Below are positions 1 through 8,310 of a stretch of 64,000 bases of DNA, piece by piece. This DNA comes from an uncultured Eubacteriales bacterium (lineage in GTDB: Bacteria; Bacillota; Clostridia; Oscillospirales; Acutalibacteraceae). The stretch is taken from NCBI GenBank assembly GCA_934489735.1, contig CAKSSR010000012.1, positions 1-64,000 on the forward strand, given 5' to 3'. The position numbers and the translations under genes are program-made. How positions within the stretch are numbered: position 1 is the stretch's first letter; every line of letters starts with the position of its first letter. The notes below the pieces were generated by a model. That model was given only the letters and a program-made list of their open reading frames with translations. It did not search any database and was not told where the DNA came from.

Positions 1-1259
1 TATTTTAATAGTGGAATGTTATAGTCATGCGCTGCCTGTATTATCTCTTCCATCTTCTTTGTGTCCCTTTTCAATGTCGCTTCTAACATTTCTTCTGAAT
101 CTTTTATTAATTTTGCTACTTTTCCCACTGACTTGTCTTGTATTGCTTCATCAAACTTTAGCTGTAGCTCATGGTTAGGTATCCTTACCATCCCATTATG
201 ATAACTTAACAATCCATATATCGCCATTGCTGAAAATACTTGATTTTCATTTCCAAACGAAGTCTTTTCTGCGCTATATCCTTTTAGTACCATTTTTATA
301 GGAATTCCTGCTATCATCTTTATAATATCATCCTTAATCCCATCTATATTCATATTGATATATCTCAAAATCCCATCAAATGCCCCCGTATTCGTCCAAT
401 AACTCTGACAACTGGCTTTATTTAATGCAAATGATACTGACCTTGGGTTATACAGGTTTATCCCATCGTGAGTTTTGTATCCATTATACCATTCCTTTAG
501 TTCACTCATTGATATTTCATCTTGCTTTTTGCATAAGTTTCTTACTTCATCTTCAGTAAATCCAAAATATTTGTCATACGTTTTATCATTTAGCATCGTG
601 CATTCGTCAAACATATTCAATGTCGATCCGTCAAAATACTTTGCCACCGGCAGTATTCCTGTCATATATACTAGATCTACATATTCTTCATCCTTTAATA
701 ATGTCATTAAAAATGTTAAGAATGAATCTTTTTCTTCCTTCGAAAATAAATCTTTGTTAAATATATAGTCCCATTCATCTATTATAAATATAAAGCCCTC
801 TTCAGTTACATCATATACTTGTTGAAATATGTCACTCAGTATCATTTCTGGTAGTATTTCTACGTCCGGACACATATTTTTTAAATCCTCTTTGATAAAT
901 TTCTCTAATCTATCCATATATTCTTCATATGTGAAGTCATTTTTACTAGGGACCTTGCTAAAATTTATATAGATAACGTTATGCTTATTCAAATGTTCCA
1001 GATATGTTTTACTTTTACTTATCTCTAGCTTGTCAAATACATCCTTAAAATCTGTTCCTTTTGAATAATATGATGCTAGCATTAGTAGATTTGTTGTCTT
1101 CCCGAATCGTCTTGGTCTCGTTATGCATACATACTGCAATGCTGTTCCAACCAATTCATTTATTTTCTCTATCAATCCTGACTTATCTACGAAATATTTC
1201 CCCCTTGTTTGTTTTACGAACTGATTATTCTTTTTTATATTATTTAAAAAGTAACCCAT
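1..1259 (-). CDS. AAA-ATPase / PD-(D/E)XK nuclease family protein, copy 1 (3' end outside window)
   Basis: The N-terminal 419 codons are present and the reading frame runs off the window edge, so the C-terminal nuclease part is missing. The start ATG follows a GGAGG Shine-Dalgarno (SD) site. Near residue 48 there is RPRRFGKT, the Walker A-like loop of the AAA-ATPase-like/DUF1703 family, and near residue 156 the Walker B-like FIFIIDEWD. Proteins of this family are common in multiple copies in gut and oral anaerobes and have no settled function; a defence or mobile-element role is often suspected. It is the most downstream of three tandem copies. Its distal half matches copy 2 base for base, while the N-terminal third differs, which suggests gene conversion. 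Confidence 0.85.
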   Translation of the reverse strand, partial: MGYFLNNIKKNNQFVKQTRGKYFVDKSGLIEKINELVGTALQYVCITRPRRFGKTTNLLMLASYYSKGTDFKDVFDKLEISKSKTYLEHLNKHNVIYINFSKVPSKNDFTYEEYMDRLEKFIKEDLKNMCPDVEILPEMILSDIFQQVYDVTEEGFIFIIDEWDYIFNKDLFSKEEKDSFLTFLMTLLKDEEYVDLVYMTGILPVAKYFDGSTLNMFDECTMLNDKTYDKYFGFTEDEVRNLCKKQDEISMSELKEWYNGYKTHDGINLYNPRSVSFALNKASCQSYWTNTGAFDGILRYINMNIDGIKDDIIKMIAGIPIKMVLKGYSAEKTSFGNENQVFSAMAIYGLLSYHNGMVRIPNHELQLKFDEAIQDKSVGKVAKLIKDSEEMLEATLKRDTKKMEEIIQAAHDYNIPLLK

Positions 1260-1286
1260 TTTTGTTTCCTCCCAATCATTTTCTTT

Positions 1287-2855
1287 TTATAAATCTTCAA
1301 TTTTTATTTTATGATTCTTATTTTTGCTGTCGTATACTATCCCCACGGCAAATTTTTCTCCAGTGCAGTCATCCAATGCTTCTATATACCTTCTTTCTCT
1401 TATCTGTCTTATTGCATCTTCCGGCGTCGAGTCTTTCTTTAGTTCCAATATGAATGCCGGTTGGGACCTGTCATATGGATGAAATACAAAGTCTGCCAGT
1501 CCTGCCCCTGCCCGTTCTTCTCTTTTTATATTGTAGTCGTCTCTTGCCAATAGGTAGACCAATGTCACCACGCATGATAACGAGTTCTCGTCGTTGTATT
1601 TTAATAGTGGAATGTTATAGTCATGCGCTGCCTGTATTATCTCTTCCATCTTCTTTGTGTCCCTTTTCAATGTCGCTTCTAACATTTCTTCTGAATCTTT
1701 TATTAATTTTGCTACTTTTCCCACTGACTTGTCTTGTATTGCTTCATCAAACTTTAGCTGTAGCTCATGGTTAGGTATCCTTACCATCCCATTATGATAA
1801 CTTAACAATCCATATATCGCCATTGCTGAAAATACTTGATTTTCATTTCCAAACGAAGTCTTTTCTGCGCTATATCCTTTTAGTACCATTTTTATAGGAA
1901 TTCCTGCTATCATCTTTATAATATCATCCTTAATCCCATCTATATTCATATTGATATATCTCAAAATCCCATCAAATGCCCCCGTATTCGTCCAATAACT
2001 CTGACAACTGGCTTTATTTAATGCAAATGATACTGACCTTGGGTTATACAGGTTTATCCCATCGTGAGTTTTGTATCCATTATACCATTCCTTTAGTTCA
2101 CTCATTGATATTTCATCTTGCTTTTTGCATAAGTTTCTTACTTCATCTTCAGTAAATCCAAAATATTTGTCATACGTTTTATCATTTAGCATCGTGCATT
2201 CGTCAAACATATTCAATGTCGATCCGTCAAAATACTTTGCCACCGGCAGTATTCCTGTCATATATACTAGTTCTACATATGACTTTCCTTTTAACAACGT
2301 CATTAAAAATGTTAAAAATAAATCCCTTTCATCTTTTGTAAATAAATTTTTATTAAATATATAATCCCATTCATCTATTATAAATACAAAGCCTTCACTT
2401 TTCCTTTTAAATACTTGATCAAATATATCATATAGCTCCATTTGCGGTATTATTTTTAAATCGGGACACATTTCTTTCAAATCTTCCTTAATAAATACTT
2501 CAAATCTATCCATATATTCTTCATACGTGAAATTCTTCTTATTTGGCACTTCACTAAAATCAATATATATAACATTATGCTTATTCAAATGTTCTAGATA
2601 TGTTTTACTTTTACTTATTTCTAACTTATCAAATACATCCTTAAAATCTACTCCTTTTGAATAATATGATGCTAACATCATTAAATTTGTTGACTTTCCG
2701 AACCTTCTTGGTCTTGTTATACAGACATATTGCGATGACATCCCAACTAATTTATTTATTTCCTCTATCAATCTTGACTTATCTACAAAATATTTCCCTT
2801 TTGTCTCTTTTGTAAATTGATTTATTTTATCTATACTATTCAAAAAATAACCCAT
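1287..2855 (-). CDS. AAA-ATPase / PD-(D/E)XK nuclease family protein (DUF1703), copy 2
   Basis: This is a full-length 522-residue member. Seen in the sequence: a YFVDKS motif at 22-27, a Walker A-like RPRRFGKS at 48-55, a Walker B-like FVFIIDEWD at 156-164, and a C-terminal PD-(D/E)XK nuclease core with D455 (ADFVFH) and the E471-x-K473 pair (LELKK). The domain order is therefore ATPase then nuclease, as in the AAA-ATPase_like/DUF1703 family. The start has a GGAGGAAAC SD. Only 27 bases separate it from copy 1 and from copy 3, so the three are probably co-transcribed. The catalytic residues are intact, so it is likely an active enzyme. Its biological target is unknown. Confidence 0.9.
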   Translation of the reverse strand: MGYFLNSIDKINQFTKETKGKYFVDKSRLIEEINKLVGMSSQYVCITRPRRFGKSTNLMMLASYYSKGVDFKDVFDKLEISKSKTYLEHLNKHNVIYIDFSEVPNKKNFTYEEYMDRFEVFIKEDLKEMCPDLKIIPQMELYDIFDQVFKRKSEGFVFIIDEWDYIFNKNLFTKDERDLFLTFLMTLLKGKSYVELVYMTGILPVAKYFDGSTLNMFDECTMLNDKTYDKYFGFTEDEVRNLCKKQDEISMSELKEWYNGYKTHDGINLYNPRSVSFALNKASCQSYWTNTGAFDGILRYINMNIDGIKDDIIKMIAGIPIKMVLKGYSAEKTSFGNENQVFSAMAIYGLLSYHNGMVRIPNHELQLKFDEAIQDKSVGKVAKLIKDSEEMLEATLKRDTKKMEEIIQAAHDYNIPLLKYNDENSLSCVVTLVYLLARDDYNIKREERAGAGLADFVFHPYDRSQPAFILELKKDSTPEDAIRQIRERRYIEALDDCTGEKFAVGIVYDSKNKNHKIKIEDL

Positions 2856-2882
2856 TTTTGTTTCCTCCTAATCACTTTCTCT

Positions 2883-4451
2883 TTATAAATTCTCAATTTT
2901 TATTTTATGATTCTTATTTTTGCTGTCGTATACTATCCCCACGGCAAATTTTTCTCCCGTGCAGTCATCCAATGCTTCTATATACCTTCTTTCTCTTATC
3001 TGTCTTATTGCATCTTCCGGCGTCGAGTCTTTCTTTAGTTCCAATATGAATGCCGGTTGGGACCTGTCATATGGATGAAATACAAAGTCTGCCAGTCCTG
3101 CCCCTGCCCGTTCTTCTCTTTTTATATTGTAGTCGTCTCTTGCCAATAGGTAGACCAATGTCACCACGCATGATAACGAGTTCTCGTCGTTGTATTTTAA
3201 TAGTGGAATGTTATAGTCATGCGCTGCCTGTATTATCTCTTCCATCTTCTTTGTGTCCCTTTTCAATGTTGCTTCTAACATTTCCTTTGAATTTCTTATT
3301 AATTTTGCTACTTCTCCTACTGATTTGTCTTGTATTGCTTCATCAAACTTTAGTTGTAGCTCATGGTTAGGTATCCTTACCATCCCATTATGATAGCTTA
3401 ATAGTCCATATATCGCCATCGCTGAAAACACTTGATTCTCATTTCCAAACGAAGTCTTTTCTGCACTATATCCCTTCAGTACCATTTTTATTGGAATCCC
3501 TGCTATCATCTTTATAACATCATCTTTAATTCCATCTATATTCATGTTGATATATTCCAGAATCCCGTCAAACGCTCCCGTATTTGTCCAATAGCTTTGA
3601 CATCTCGATCTACTCAATGCGAATGATACCGATCTTGGATTATACAAATCTGTCCCGTCATATGTCTTATATGCATTGTACCATTCTTTCAGTTCACTCA
3701 TTGATACTTTATCTTGCCTTTTGCATAATTCTTTCACTTCATCTTCTGTAAATCCAAAGTACTTATCATATGTTTCATCATTCAGCATCGTATATTCGTC
3801 AAACATATTTAATGTCGATCCTTCAAAATACTTTGCCACTGGTAGTATTCCTGTCATATATGTTAACTTAACATATGGCTTGTTCTTTAATAAATCCATC
3901 AAAAAATCCAAAAATGATTCCCTTTCATCTTCCGAAAATAAACCTTTGTTAAATATATAATCCCATTCATCTATTATAAATATAAAGCCTTCTTCAGTTT
4001 TATCATATACTTGTTGAAATATGTCACACAATATCATTTCTGGCAATATTTCTATATCTGGGCACAAGTCCTTTAAATCTTTTCTAATCAATTTTCGATA
4101 TCTGTTTATATACTCTTCATACGTAAAGTCTTTATTCTCAGGCTTTTCACTAAAATTTATATATATCACGTTATGCTTATTCAAATGTTTTAGATATGTC
4201 TTACTTTTACTTATCTCCAATTTGTCAAACAAATGCTTAAAGTCTGCCCCTTTTGAATAATATGATGCCAACATTAATAGATTTGTTGTCTTTCCGAATC
4301 GTCTTGGTTTTGTTATACATATACATCTGTTCCCCTTTCTTATACGATTATTGATCTTTTCAATTAGCATACTTTTATCTACAAAAAAATCTTCCCCTTC
4401 TATTAATTCAAAGTCATTTCCTTTAAAATTCTTATTCAAAAAGTAACTCAT
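2883..4451 (-). CDS. AAA-ATPase / PD-(D/E)XK nuclease family protein (DUF1703), copy 3
   Basis: A 522-residue protein of the same family and length as copy 2, and first in the transcription order of the tandem set. Walker A-like PRRFGKT, Walker B-like FIFIIDEWD and the C-terminal ADFVFH...LELKK nuclease core are all present. The first 200 residues differ clearly from copies 1 and 2 (for example the FKGNDFELIEGEDFF start), whereas the last 260 residues are almost identical. The SD is GGAGGAAAC. The variable ATPase end and the constant nuclease end suggest either partner or target diversification at the N-terminus or homogenisation of the C-terminus. Confidence 0.9.
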   Translation of the reverse strand: MSYFLNKNFKGNDFELIEGEDFFVDKSMLIEKINNRIRKGNRCICITKPRRFGKTTNLLMLASYYSKGADFKHLFDKLEISKSKTYLKHLNKHNVIYINFSEKPENKDFTYEEYINRYRKLIRKDLKDLCPDIEILPEMILCDIFQQVYDKTEEGFIFIIDEWDYIFNKGLFSEDERESFLDFLMDLLKNKPYVKLTYMTGILPVAKYFEGSTLNMFDEYTMLNDETYDKYFGFTEDEVKELCKRQDKVSMSELKEWYNAYKTYDGTDLYNPRSVSFALSRSRCQSYWTNTGAFDGILEYINMNIDGIKDDVIKMIAGIPIKMVLKGYSAEKTSFGNENQVFSAMAIYGLLSYHNGMVRIPNHELQLKFDEAIQDKSVGEVAKLIRNSKEMLEATLKRDTKKMEEIIQAAHDYNIPLLKYNDENSLSCVVTLVYLLARDDYNIKREERAGAGLADFVFHPYDRSQPAFILELKKDSTPEDAIRQIRERRYIEALDDCTGEKFAVGIVYDSKNKNHKIKIENL

Positions 4452-4486
4452 TTTTGTTTCCTCCCAATTATTTTCTTATAGTTTTC

Positions 4487-4756
4487 TTATAGATTCTCAA
4501 TTTTTATTTTATGATGCTTATTTTTGCTGTCGTATACTATCCCCACGGCAAATTTTTCTCCCGTGCAGTCACTTAATGCTTCTATATATCTACTTTTTCT
4601 TTTCTTTTTGTGTCCCTTTTCAACGTTGCCTCTAACATTTCCTTTGAATCCGTTATTAATTCCTACCAATTTGTCTTGTATTGCTTCATCAGACTTTATC
4701 TGTAGCTCATGGTTATGTATTCTTACTGTCCCATCGTTACAATTTAACAGTCCATA
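4487..4756 (-). pseudogene. Relic of a fourth AAA-ATPase/PD-(D/E)XK nuclease copy
   Basis: The last 30 or so codons (RYIEAL.DCTGEKFAVGIVYD...KIKIENL) match the end of copies 2 and 3. Further upstream, in another frame, remnants of the segment around GLLSYHNGMVRIPNHE and DEAIQDK are recognisable near 4665-4755. Intervening sequence has been lost by deletions. No start region, Walker motif or nuclease core remains, so this is a decayed fourth tandem unit. Confidence 0.75.
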
Positions 4757-4849
4757 CTAATATTATACTATATTTCGATTAATTTATAAAGTCATTTTCT
4801 CATAAATCCATATATTTTTTTATCATTTTTAAGTAATTTGTAAAAGAAA

Positions 4850-4893
4850 TGAATAAAAATCGAGTAAAGTAGCACTTAACTACCTCACTCGAT
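4850..4893 (-). terminator. Rho-independent terminator of spoIIID
   Basis: On the minus strand a 14-bp stem (two G-U pairs) with a 7-base loop is followed by a T-run. The upstream arm includes the last codons and the TAG stop of spoIIID, so the terminator begins inside the coding region. Confidence 0.8.
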
Positions 4894-5143
4894 CTATCAT
4901 GTGCTTATATTTATTTTTTGTTGCCAATCCTCCTCTTATATGTCGTTGTGCTTTATTAATTTCTAATACTTCCTTGACTTTTTTATATAAATGAGGATCT
5001 ACATATTTAAGTCTTTCTGATACATCCTTATGTACTGTTGATTTACTTATTCCAAATTCTTTTGCTGTTTTCCTAACTGTTGCTTTGTTTTCTATTATAT
5101 ATTCACCTAATCCTTTTGCTCTGTCCTCAACTATTTCTTTCAC
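4880..5143 (-). CDS. spoIIID: Sporulation transcriptional regulator SpoIIID
   Basis: An 87-residue DNA-binding protein that in the mother cell switches gene expression between sigma-E and sigma-K stages. The central helix-turn-helix (TVRKTAKEFGISKSTVHKD, about residues 22-40) and the following HIRGGLATKNKYK are nearly those of Bacillus SpoIIID. The preferred start is the GTG at 5143, seven bases after GGAGGG. A longer reading from a TTG at 5158 would overlap that SD. The gene stands alone with its own terminator, downstream of rlmB on the same strand. It supports an endospore-forming host. Confidence 0.95.
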   Translation of the reverse strand: MKEIVEDRAKGLGEYIIENKATVRKTAKEFGISKSTVHKDVSERLKYVDPHLYKKVKEVLEINKAQRHIRGGLATKNKYKHMIDRVR

Positions 5144-5224
5144 ATATATACCCTCCAAAAGTTAATATCAATTAATAATTAATAATATGTTTGAAGAATA
5201 TAAAATATGATTAAAATTTTTTAA

Positions 5225-5953
5225 TTATAAGTTTTGTCTGTTAATCTCATATATAACAACTGCTGCCGATACAGATGCATTTAGTGAATTAATGTGACCG
5301 TACATTGGGATTGATATTACTCCGTCACAATGTTCCTCTACCAGTTTACTTACGCCCTTTCCTTCTGATCCAATTACGACTGCCACATTCCCTTTTAGAT
5401 TTGTCTTATACATATCCTGTCCATTCATATCAGCTGCATATACCCATATCCCCTTTGATTTTAAGTATTCAATCGTAGCCGATAAGTTTGTAACCCTTGC
5501 TATTTTTACATATTCTATAGCTCCAGATGCTATTTTTATCACCGTGTCTGTGACCCCTACTGACCTGCGCTTAGGGATTATCACTCCGTCGAAGCCTGCG
5601 CATTCACAAGTCCTTATAATTGCTCCCAAATTATGTGGATCTTCTATCCCATCACAAATAATTATCTTAATTGGTCTATCCGAATCTTGATTTTTTTCTA
5701 TTATTTCATCCACAGAGCAATACTTATACAATGCCACTCTAGCAACTACTCCTGAATGATTGTTATTATTACATATTTCGAAGAGCTTTCTCTTATCCAC
5801 TTCTTTTACGATAATACCTTTTTCTTTAGCCATTGATATAATTTTATTCAAAATTGGATTCTTTTCTAAAGACGCTACATAAATTGAATCTATGTCATGA
5901 TTGGCTTTCAATGCTTCCAAAACTACGTTCTTGCCATATATTATATTGTCCAT
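5225..5953 (-). CDS. rlmB: 23S rRNA (guanosine-2'-O-)-methyltransferase RlmB (SpoU/TrmH family)
   Basis: A 242-residue SPOUT-class methyltransferase that transfers a methyl group from S-adenosylmethionine to the 2'-OH of a guanosine in 23S rRNA. The N-terminal substrate-binding domain (IIYGKNVVLEAL, residues 4-15) is followed by the three SpoU motifs: EDPHNLGAIIRTCECAGFDG, VIGSEGKGVS and SIPMYGHINSLNASVSAAV, the last forming the trefoil-knot cofactor site. Length is normal for the family. RlmB and TrmH-type enzymes are hard to separate by sequence, but the N-terminal domain favours RlmB. It lies between the rplJL terminator and spoIIID. Confidence 0.9.
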   Translation of the reverse strand: MDNIIYGKNVVLEALKANHDIDSIYVASLEKNPILNKIISMAKEKGIIVKEVDKRKLFEICNNNNHSGVVARVALYKYCSVDEIIEKNQDSDRPIKIIICDGIEDPHNLGAIIRTCECAGFDGVIIPKRRSVGVTDTVIKIASGAIEYVKIARVTNLSATIEYLKSKGIWVYAADMNGQDMYKTNLKGNVAVVIGSEGKGVSKLVEEHCDGVISIPMYGHINSLNASVSAAVVIYEINRQNL

Positions 5954-5992
5954 ATGAAGTTCTCTCTTTATTTAATTTATTTTTTATTAATA

Positions 5993-6033
5993 TCAAAAAA
6001 ATTCCCATAATATCAAAGAATGATACTATGGGG
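5993..6033 (-). terminator. Rho-independent terminator after rplL
   Basis: On the minus strand CCCATAGTATCA and TGATATTATGGG form a 12-bp stem with one mismatch, followed by a T-run. It ends the rplJ-rplL transcript before rlmB, so rpoB does not follow rplL here. Confidence 0.85.
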
Positions 6034-6061
6034 TCGTTACTTTTAATAACTTAAGTATAAA

Positions 6062-6436
6062 CTATTTCAAGTTAACTTTTGCTCCAACTTCTTCTAGCTT
6101 CTTCTTCATTTCTTCAGCGTCAGCCTTTGAAACTGCTTCTTTTAATACTTTTGGAGCGCCTTCTACTAATTCTTTAGCTTCTTTTAAGCCTAGTCCTGTG
6201 ATTTCACGAACTGCTTTTATAACCTTAATTTTTTCTGATCCTGCTTCAGCCAATTCTACATCGAATTCAGTTTTTTCTTCTACTGCAGCTGCTGCTACTG
6301 GTGCTGCTGCTACTGCTGCTACTGGTGCTGCTGCTGATACTCCAAATTCTTCTTCTAAAGCTTTTACAACTTCACTTAATTCTAAAACTGTTAATTCTTT
6401 TACAGCTTCGATAATCTTTTCTACTTTCTCTGACAT
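6062..6436 (-). CDS. rplL: 50S ribosomal protein L7/L12
   Basis: A 124-residue acidic stalk protein of the large subunit, which recruits translation factors to the ribosome. The N-terminal dimerisation helices ([20 protein letters not shown]) are followed by an Ala/Val-rich hinge (about residues 35-57) and the conserved C-terminal domain ([20 protein letters not shown]...). The ATG at 6436 follows a GGGGG SD; an upstream in-frame TTG would overlap it. It is the second gene of the rplJ-rplL operon, 67 bases after rplJ. Confidence 0.97.
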   Translation of the reverse strand: MSEKVEKIIEAVKELTVLELSEVVKALEEEFGVSAAAPVAAVAAAPVAAAAVEEKTEFDVELAEAGSEKIKVIKAVREITGLGLKEAKELVEGAPKVLKEAVSKADAEEMKKKLEEVGAKVNLK

Positions 6437-6503
6437 TCTAAATACCCCCAAAATAATAATAAATATTATAAATTTACTTAATAAAAACTAATCCTGAGCT
6501 TAA

Positions 6504-7034
6504 TTAAGCTCCTTTTTTCTCTGCTATAGCGTTCAATACTATAGCTAAGCTCCTAATAGTTCCGCTAAGCACATTGACAAAACCTGATATAGGAGCGTTC
6601 AAGCCACGAAGAACTTGAGCAATAAGAACTTCTTTTGACGGAAGCTTTGCAAGACGATCAATTTCTGCATCATCTATAACTTTCCCTTCAACAAATCCCG
6701 ACTTGATCTTGAAAAAGTCATGCTTCTTTGCAAATTCGCAAAGAATCCTAGCAGCAGCGACATGATCTTCTTTACTTAAAGCAATAGCAGTAGTTCCTTC
6801 CAAAACCCCATCAATCTCTTCTAGTCCAACTTCCTTAACAGCTCTTGATAGCAAAGTATTTTTTACTACAAAGTAGTCTATTCCTGCTTCACGAAGTTGT
6901 TTTCTCAATACAGTATCATCAGCCACATTTATTCCTTTATAGCTAACTACTACACCTGCGCAAGAAGATTTTAATTTTTCTTCTAACTCGCTGACAATTG
7001 CTTTCTTTTTCTCTAATATTTTTTCACTTGGCAA
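6504..7034 (-). CDS. rplJ: 50S ribosomal protein L10
   Basis: A 176-residue protein that forms the base of the L7/L12 stalk on 23S rRNA. Family features are visible: VSELEEKLKSSCAGVVVSYKG near the start, VVKNTLLSRAV, and a C-terminal region for L7/L12 binding ending in IAEKKGA. The best start is the TTG at 7034, eight bases after GGAGG; an in-frame GTG at 7043 touches the SD. It is first in the operon, under a leader resembling the autoregulatory L10 leader. rplK and rplA, which usually precede it, are absent: the next gene upstream is a divergent amidase. Confidence 0.95.
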   Translation of the reverse strand: MPSEKILEKKKAIVSELEEKLKSSCAGVVVSYKGINVADDTVLRKQLREAGIDYFVVKNTLLSRAVKEVGLEEIDGVLEGTTAIALSKEDHVAAARILCEFAKKHDFFKIKSGFVEGKVIDDAEIDRLAKLPSKEVLIAQVLRGLNAPISGFVNVLSGTIRSLAIVLNAIAEKKGA

Positions 7035-7090
7035 ACCATTCACCTCCGCAACTATTACATTGTTTTCTACTCGAATTCAAGCTAAAACCA

Positions 7091-7280
7091 CATTTGTTTA
7101 ACATTTATTAAAGCAAGGTAAACAAATGAAACTCTTTCCTAAAAACTGCAAGGAAAGAGCTTAAATATAGTAAGATAAAGTTAAATATCCAAATAAATTT
7201 AAAGTCTCTGCCCTCGGTAGGTAGAAGAAAATCAATTAAGCATGCAAGACGCACGCACCTACTGTCTTAGGAAATCATTA
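7091..7280 (-). promoter_or_regulatory. L10 leader (autoregulatory 5' UTR of rplJL)
   Basis: The minus-strand transcript begins with CCTAAGACAGTAGGTGCGT, then a CTTAATTGA stretch, then CCTACCGAGGGC at 7202-7272. This is the conserved core of the Firmicute L10 leader, bound by L10/L7/L12 to repress its own operon. Two more hairpins follow before the SD: AGGAAAGAG/CTCTTTCCT at 7132-7159, and a stem pairing 7091-7100 with about 7119-7128. They could act as terminator or antiterminator. Confidence 0.85.
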
Positions 7281-7286
7281 ATAATG

Positions 7287-7315
7287 ATTTTATCACATTT
7301 AGAATGAATAGTCAA
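7287..7315 (-). promoter_or_regulatory. Promoter of rplJ-rplL
   Basis: TTGACT (-35, 7310-7315) and TAAAAT (-10, 7287-7292) are 17 bases apart on the minus strand, directly upstream of the L10 leader. Confidence 0.85.
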
Positions 7316-7429
7316 TATGCTTTTAAAAAAAAGATAATAAATATCAAAATAAACAAAATATGACAACAATATCTTTGTATTTTTATTGATTATAACTTAC
7401 TCTTGTTAACCATATGTAAGTTCAAACAC

Positions 7430-7458
7430 TTGCAAAATAAAAAGACTTGATGTATAAT
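7430..7458 (+). promoter_or_regulatory. Promoter of the amidase gene
   Basis: TTGCAA (7430-7435) and TATAAT (7453-7458) with a 17-base spacer lie just upstream of the amidase start. Confidence 0.8.
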
Positions 7459-7489
7459 ATAGTAAATTTTTTGTAAAGGAGACTTATTT

Positions 7490-8158
7490 ATGAGTAAAAA
7501 GATATATCTATCTCCAAGTTGTCAATCAAAGAACATCTATGCAACAGGCGACACAAACGAAATGGTTCAATGTAACAGGATTGCTGAAGCAGCAAAGAAA
7601 GCACTAGAAAGGTGTGAGTTTGAAGTAAAGAAAGCACCAAAAGGTCAATCCATGCAGAAGAATATTAAAGAAAGCAACACGTGGAACCCAGACTTACATA
7701 TTCCAATCCATACAAATGCTTACAATGGTAAATATGTAGGCGGCACACTCGTAATGATTTACTCAATGGCTGATCAAAATAAGAAAGCTGGTAATGCTAT
7801 TTTGAAGGCCGTAGCTCCTATTTCACCAGGACCTGACTACAAATTAAAGACAAACCCAGGACTCGCAGAATTAAATAGCACAAAGGCTATCGCAGTCTAC
7901 CTAGAGGTTGAATTTCATGACACTGTCGAAGGCGCAACGTGGATTATCAACAATACTAAACAAATTGGTGAAGCGATAGCAAAAGGTGTCTGTAATTATT
8001 TTGGAACGACCTATAAACCTGAAGTCGAACCACCAGAACCATCTGGAAAGACTTACAAAGTTCAAGTTGGGGCTTTCTCAGACAAAGGCAAAGCACAAGA
8101 ATGCTTACAAAAAGCAAAAGATTCAGGATTTTCTGATGCGTTTATCACCGAGTCCTAG
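7490..8158 (+). CDS. N-acetylmuramoyl-L-alanine amidase (Amidase_3) with short SPOR tail
   Basis: A 222-residue zinc amidase that cuts the bond between muramic acid and the stem peptide. The amidase domain spans residues 3-170, with TNE (E24), DLHIPIHTNA (H70 or H74) and YLEVEFHD (E139/E141) in ligand and catalytic positions. The usual first ligand, the His of the GHG motif, is replaced by SPSCQ at 8-12, a variant I recall from other clostridial hydrolases. A Pro-rich linker leads to a half-length SPOR repeat (KTYKVQVGAFSDKGKA...), which binds denuded glycan. No signal peptide is visible, so it may act after lysis, in the mother cell, or by non-classical release. SD AAGGAG. Confidence 0.88.
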   Translation: MSKKIYLSPSCQSKNIYATGDTNEMVQCNRIAEAAKKALERCEFEVKKAPKGQSMQKNIKESNTWNPDLHIPIHTNAYNGKYVGGTLVMIYSMADQNKKAGNAILKAVAPISPGPDYKLKTNPGLAELNSTKAIAVYLEVEFHDTVEGATWIINNTKQIGEAIAKGVCNYFGTTYKPEVEPPEPSGKTYKVQVGAFSDKGKAQECLQKAKDSGFSDAFITES

Positions 8159-8218
8159 TAAAGCTTAATATAAAGTTCACTTCAAATCACAAGCCATTAA
8201 CAAATCATTAACAAATTT

Positions 8219-8273
8219 ATAAAAAAAATCAAGAAACTGACTTCGTCTTTCTAAAATCGAGGCCAGTTTCTCT
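8219..8273 (-). terminator. Terminator for the giant surface protein gene
   Basis: AAGAGAAACTG and CAGTTTCTT pair across about 25 bases on the minus strand, followed by TTGATTTTTTTT. Weak T-runs on the plus side mean it may also end the amidase transcript. Confidence 0.7.
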
Positions 8274-8310
8274 TAACATAAGCTCTAATTTTTCAAGTTT
8301 TCAATTAATC

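Larger units (their letters stand above)
1..4451. repeat. Tandem triplication with 1596-bp period
   Basis: The three start codons lie at 1259, 2855 and 4451, exactly 1596 bases apart. Bases 1-674 match 1597-2270 with no difference that I could see by eye. Copies 2 and 3 match closely over their 3' halves but diverge in their 5' parts. The 27-base spacers, including the SD, are also repeated. Confidence 0.9.

Noticed and set aside
1061..3370. Plus-strand frames opposite the AAA-ATPase genes
   Set aside because: Shadows of the minus-strand genes, repeated with the same 1596-base period and lacking SD sites.
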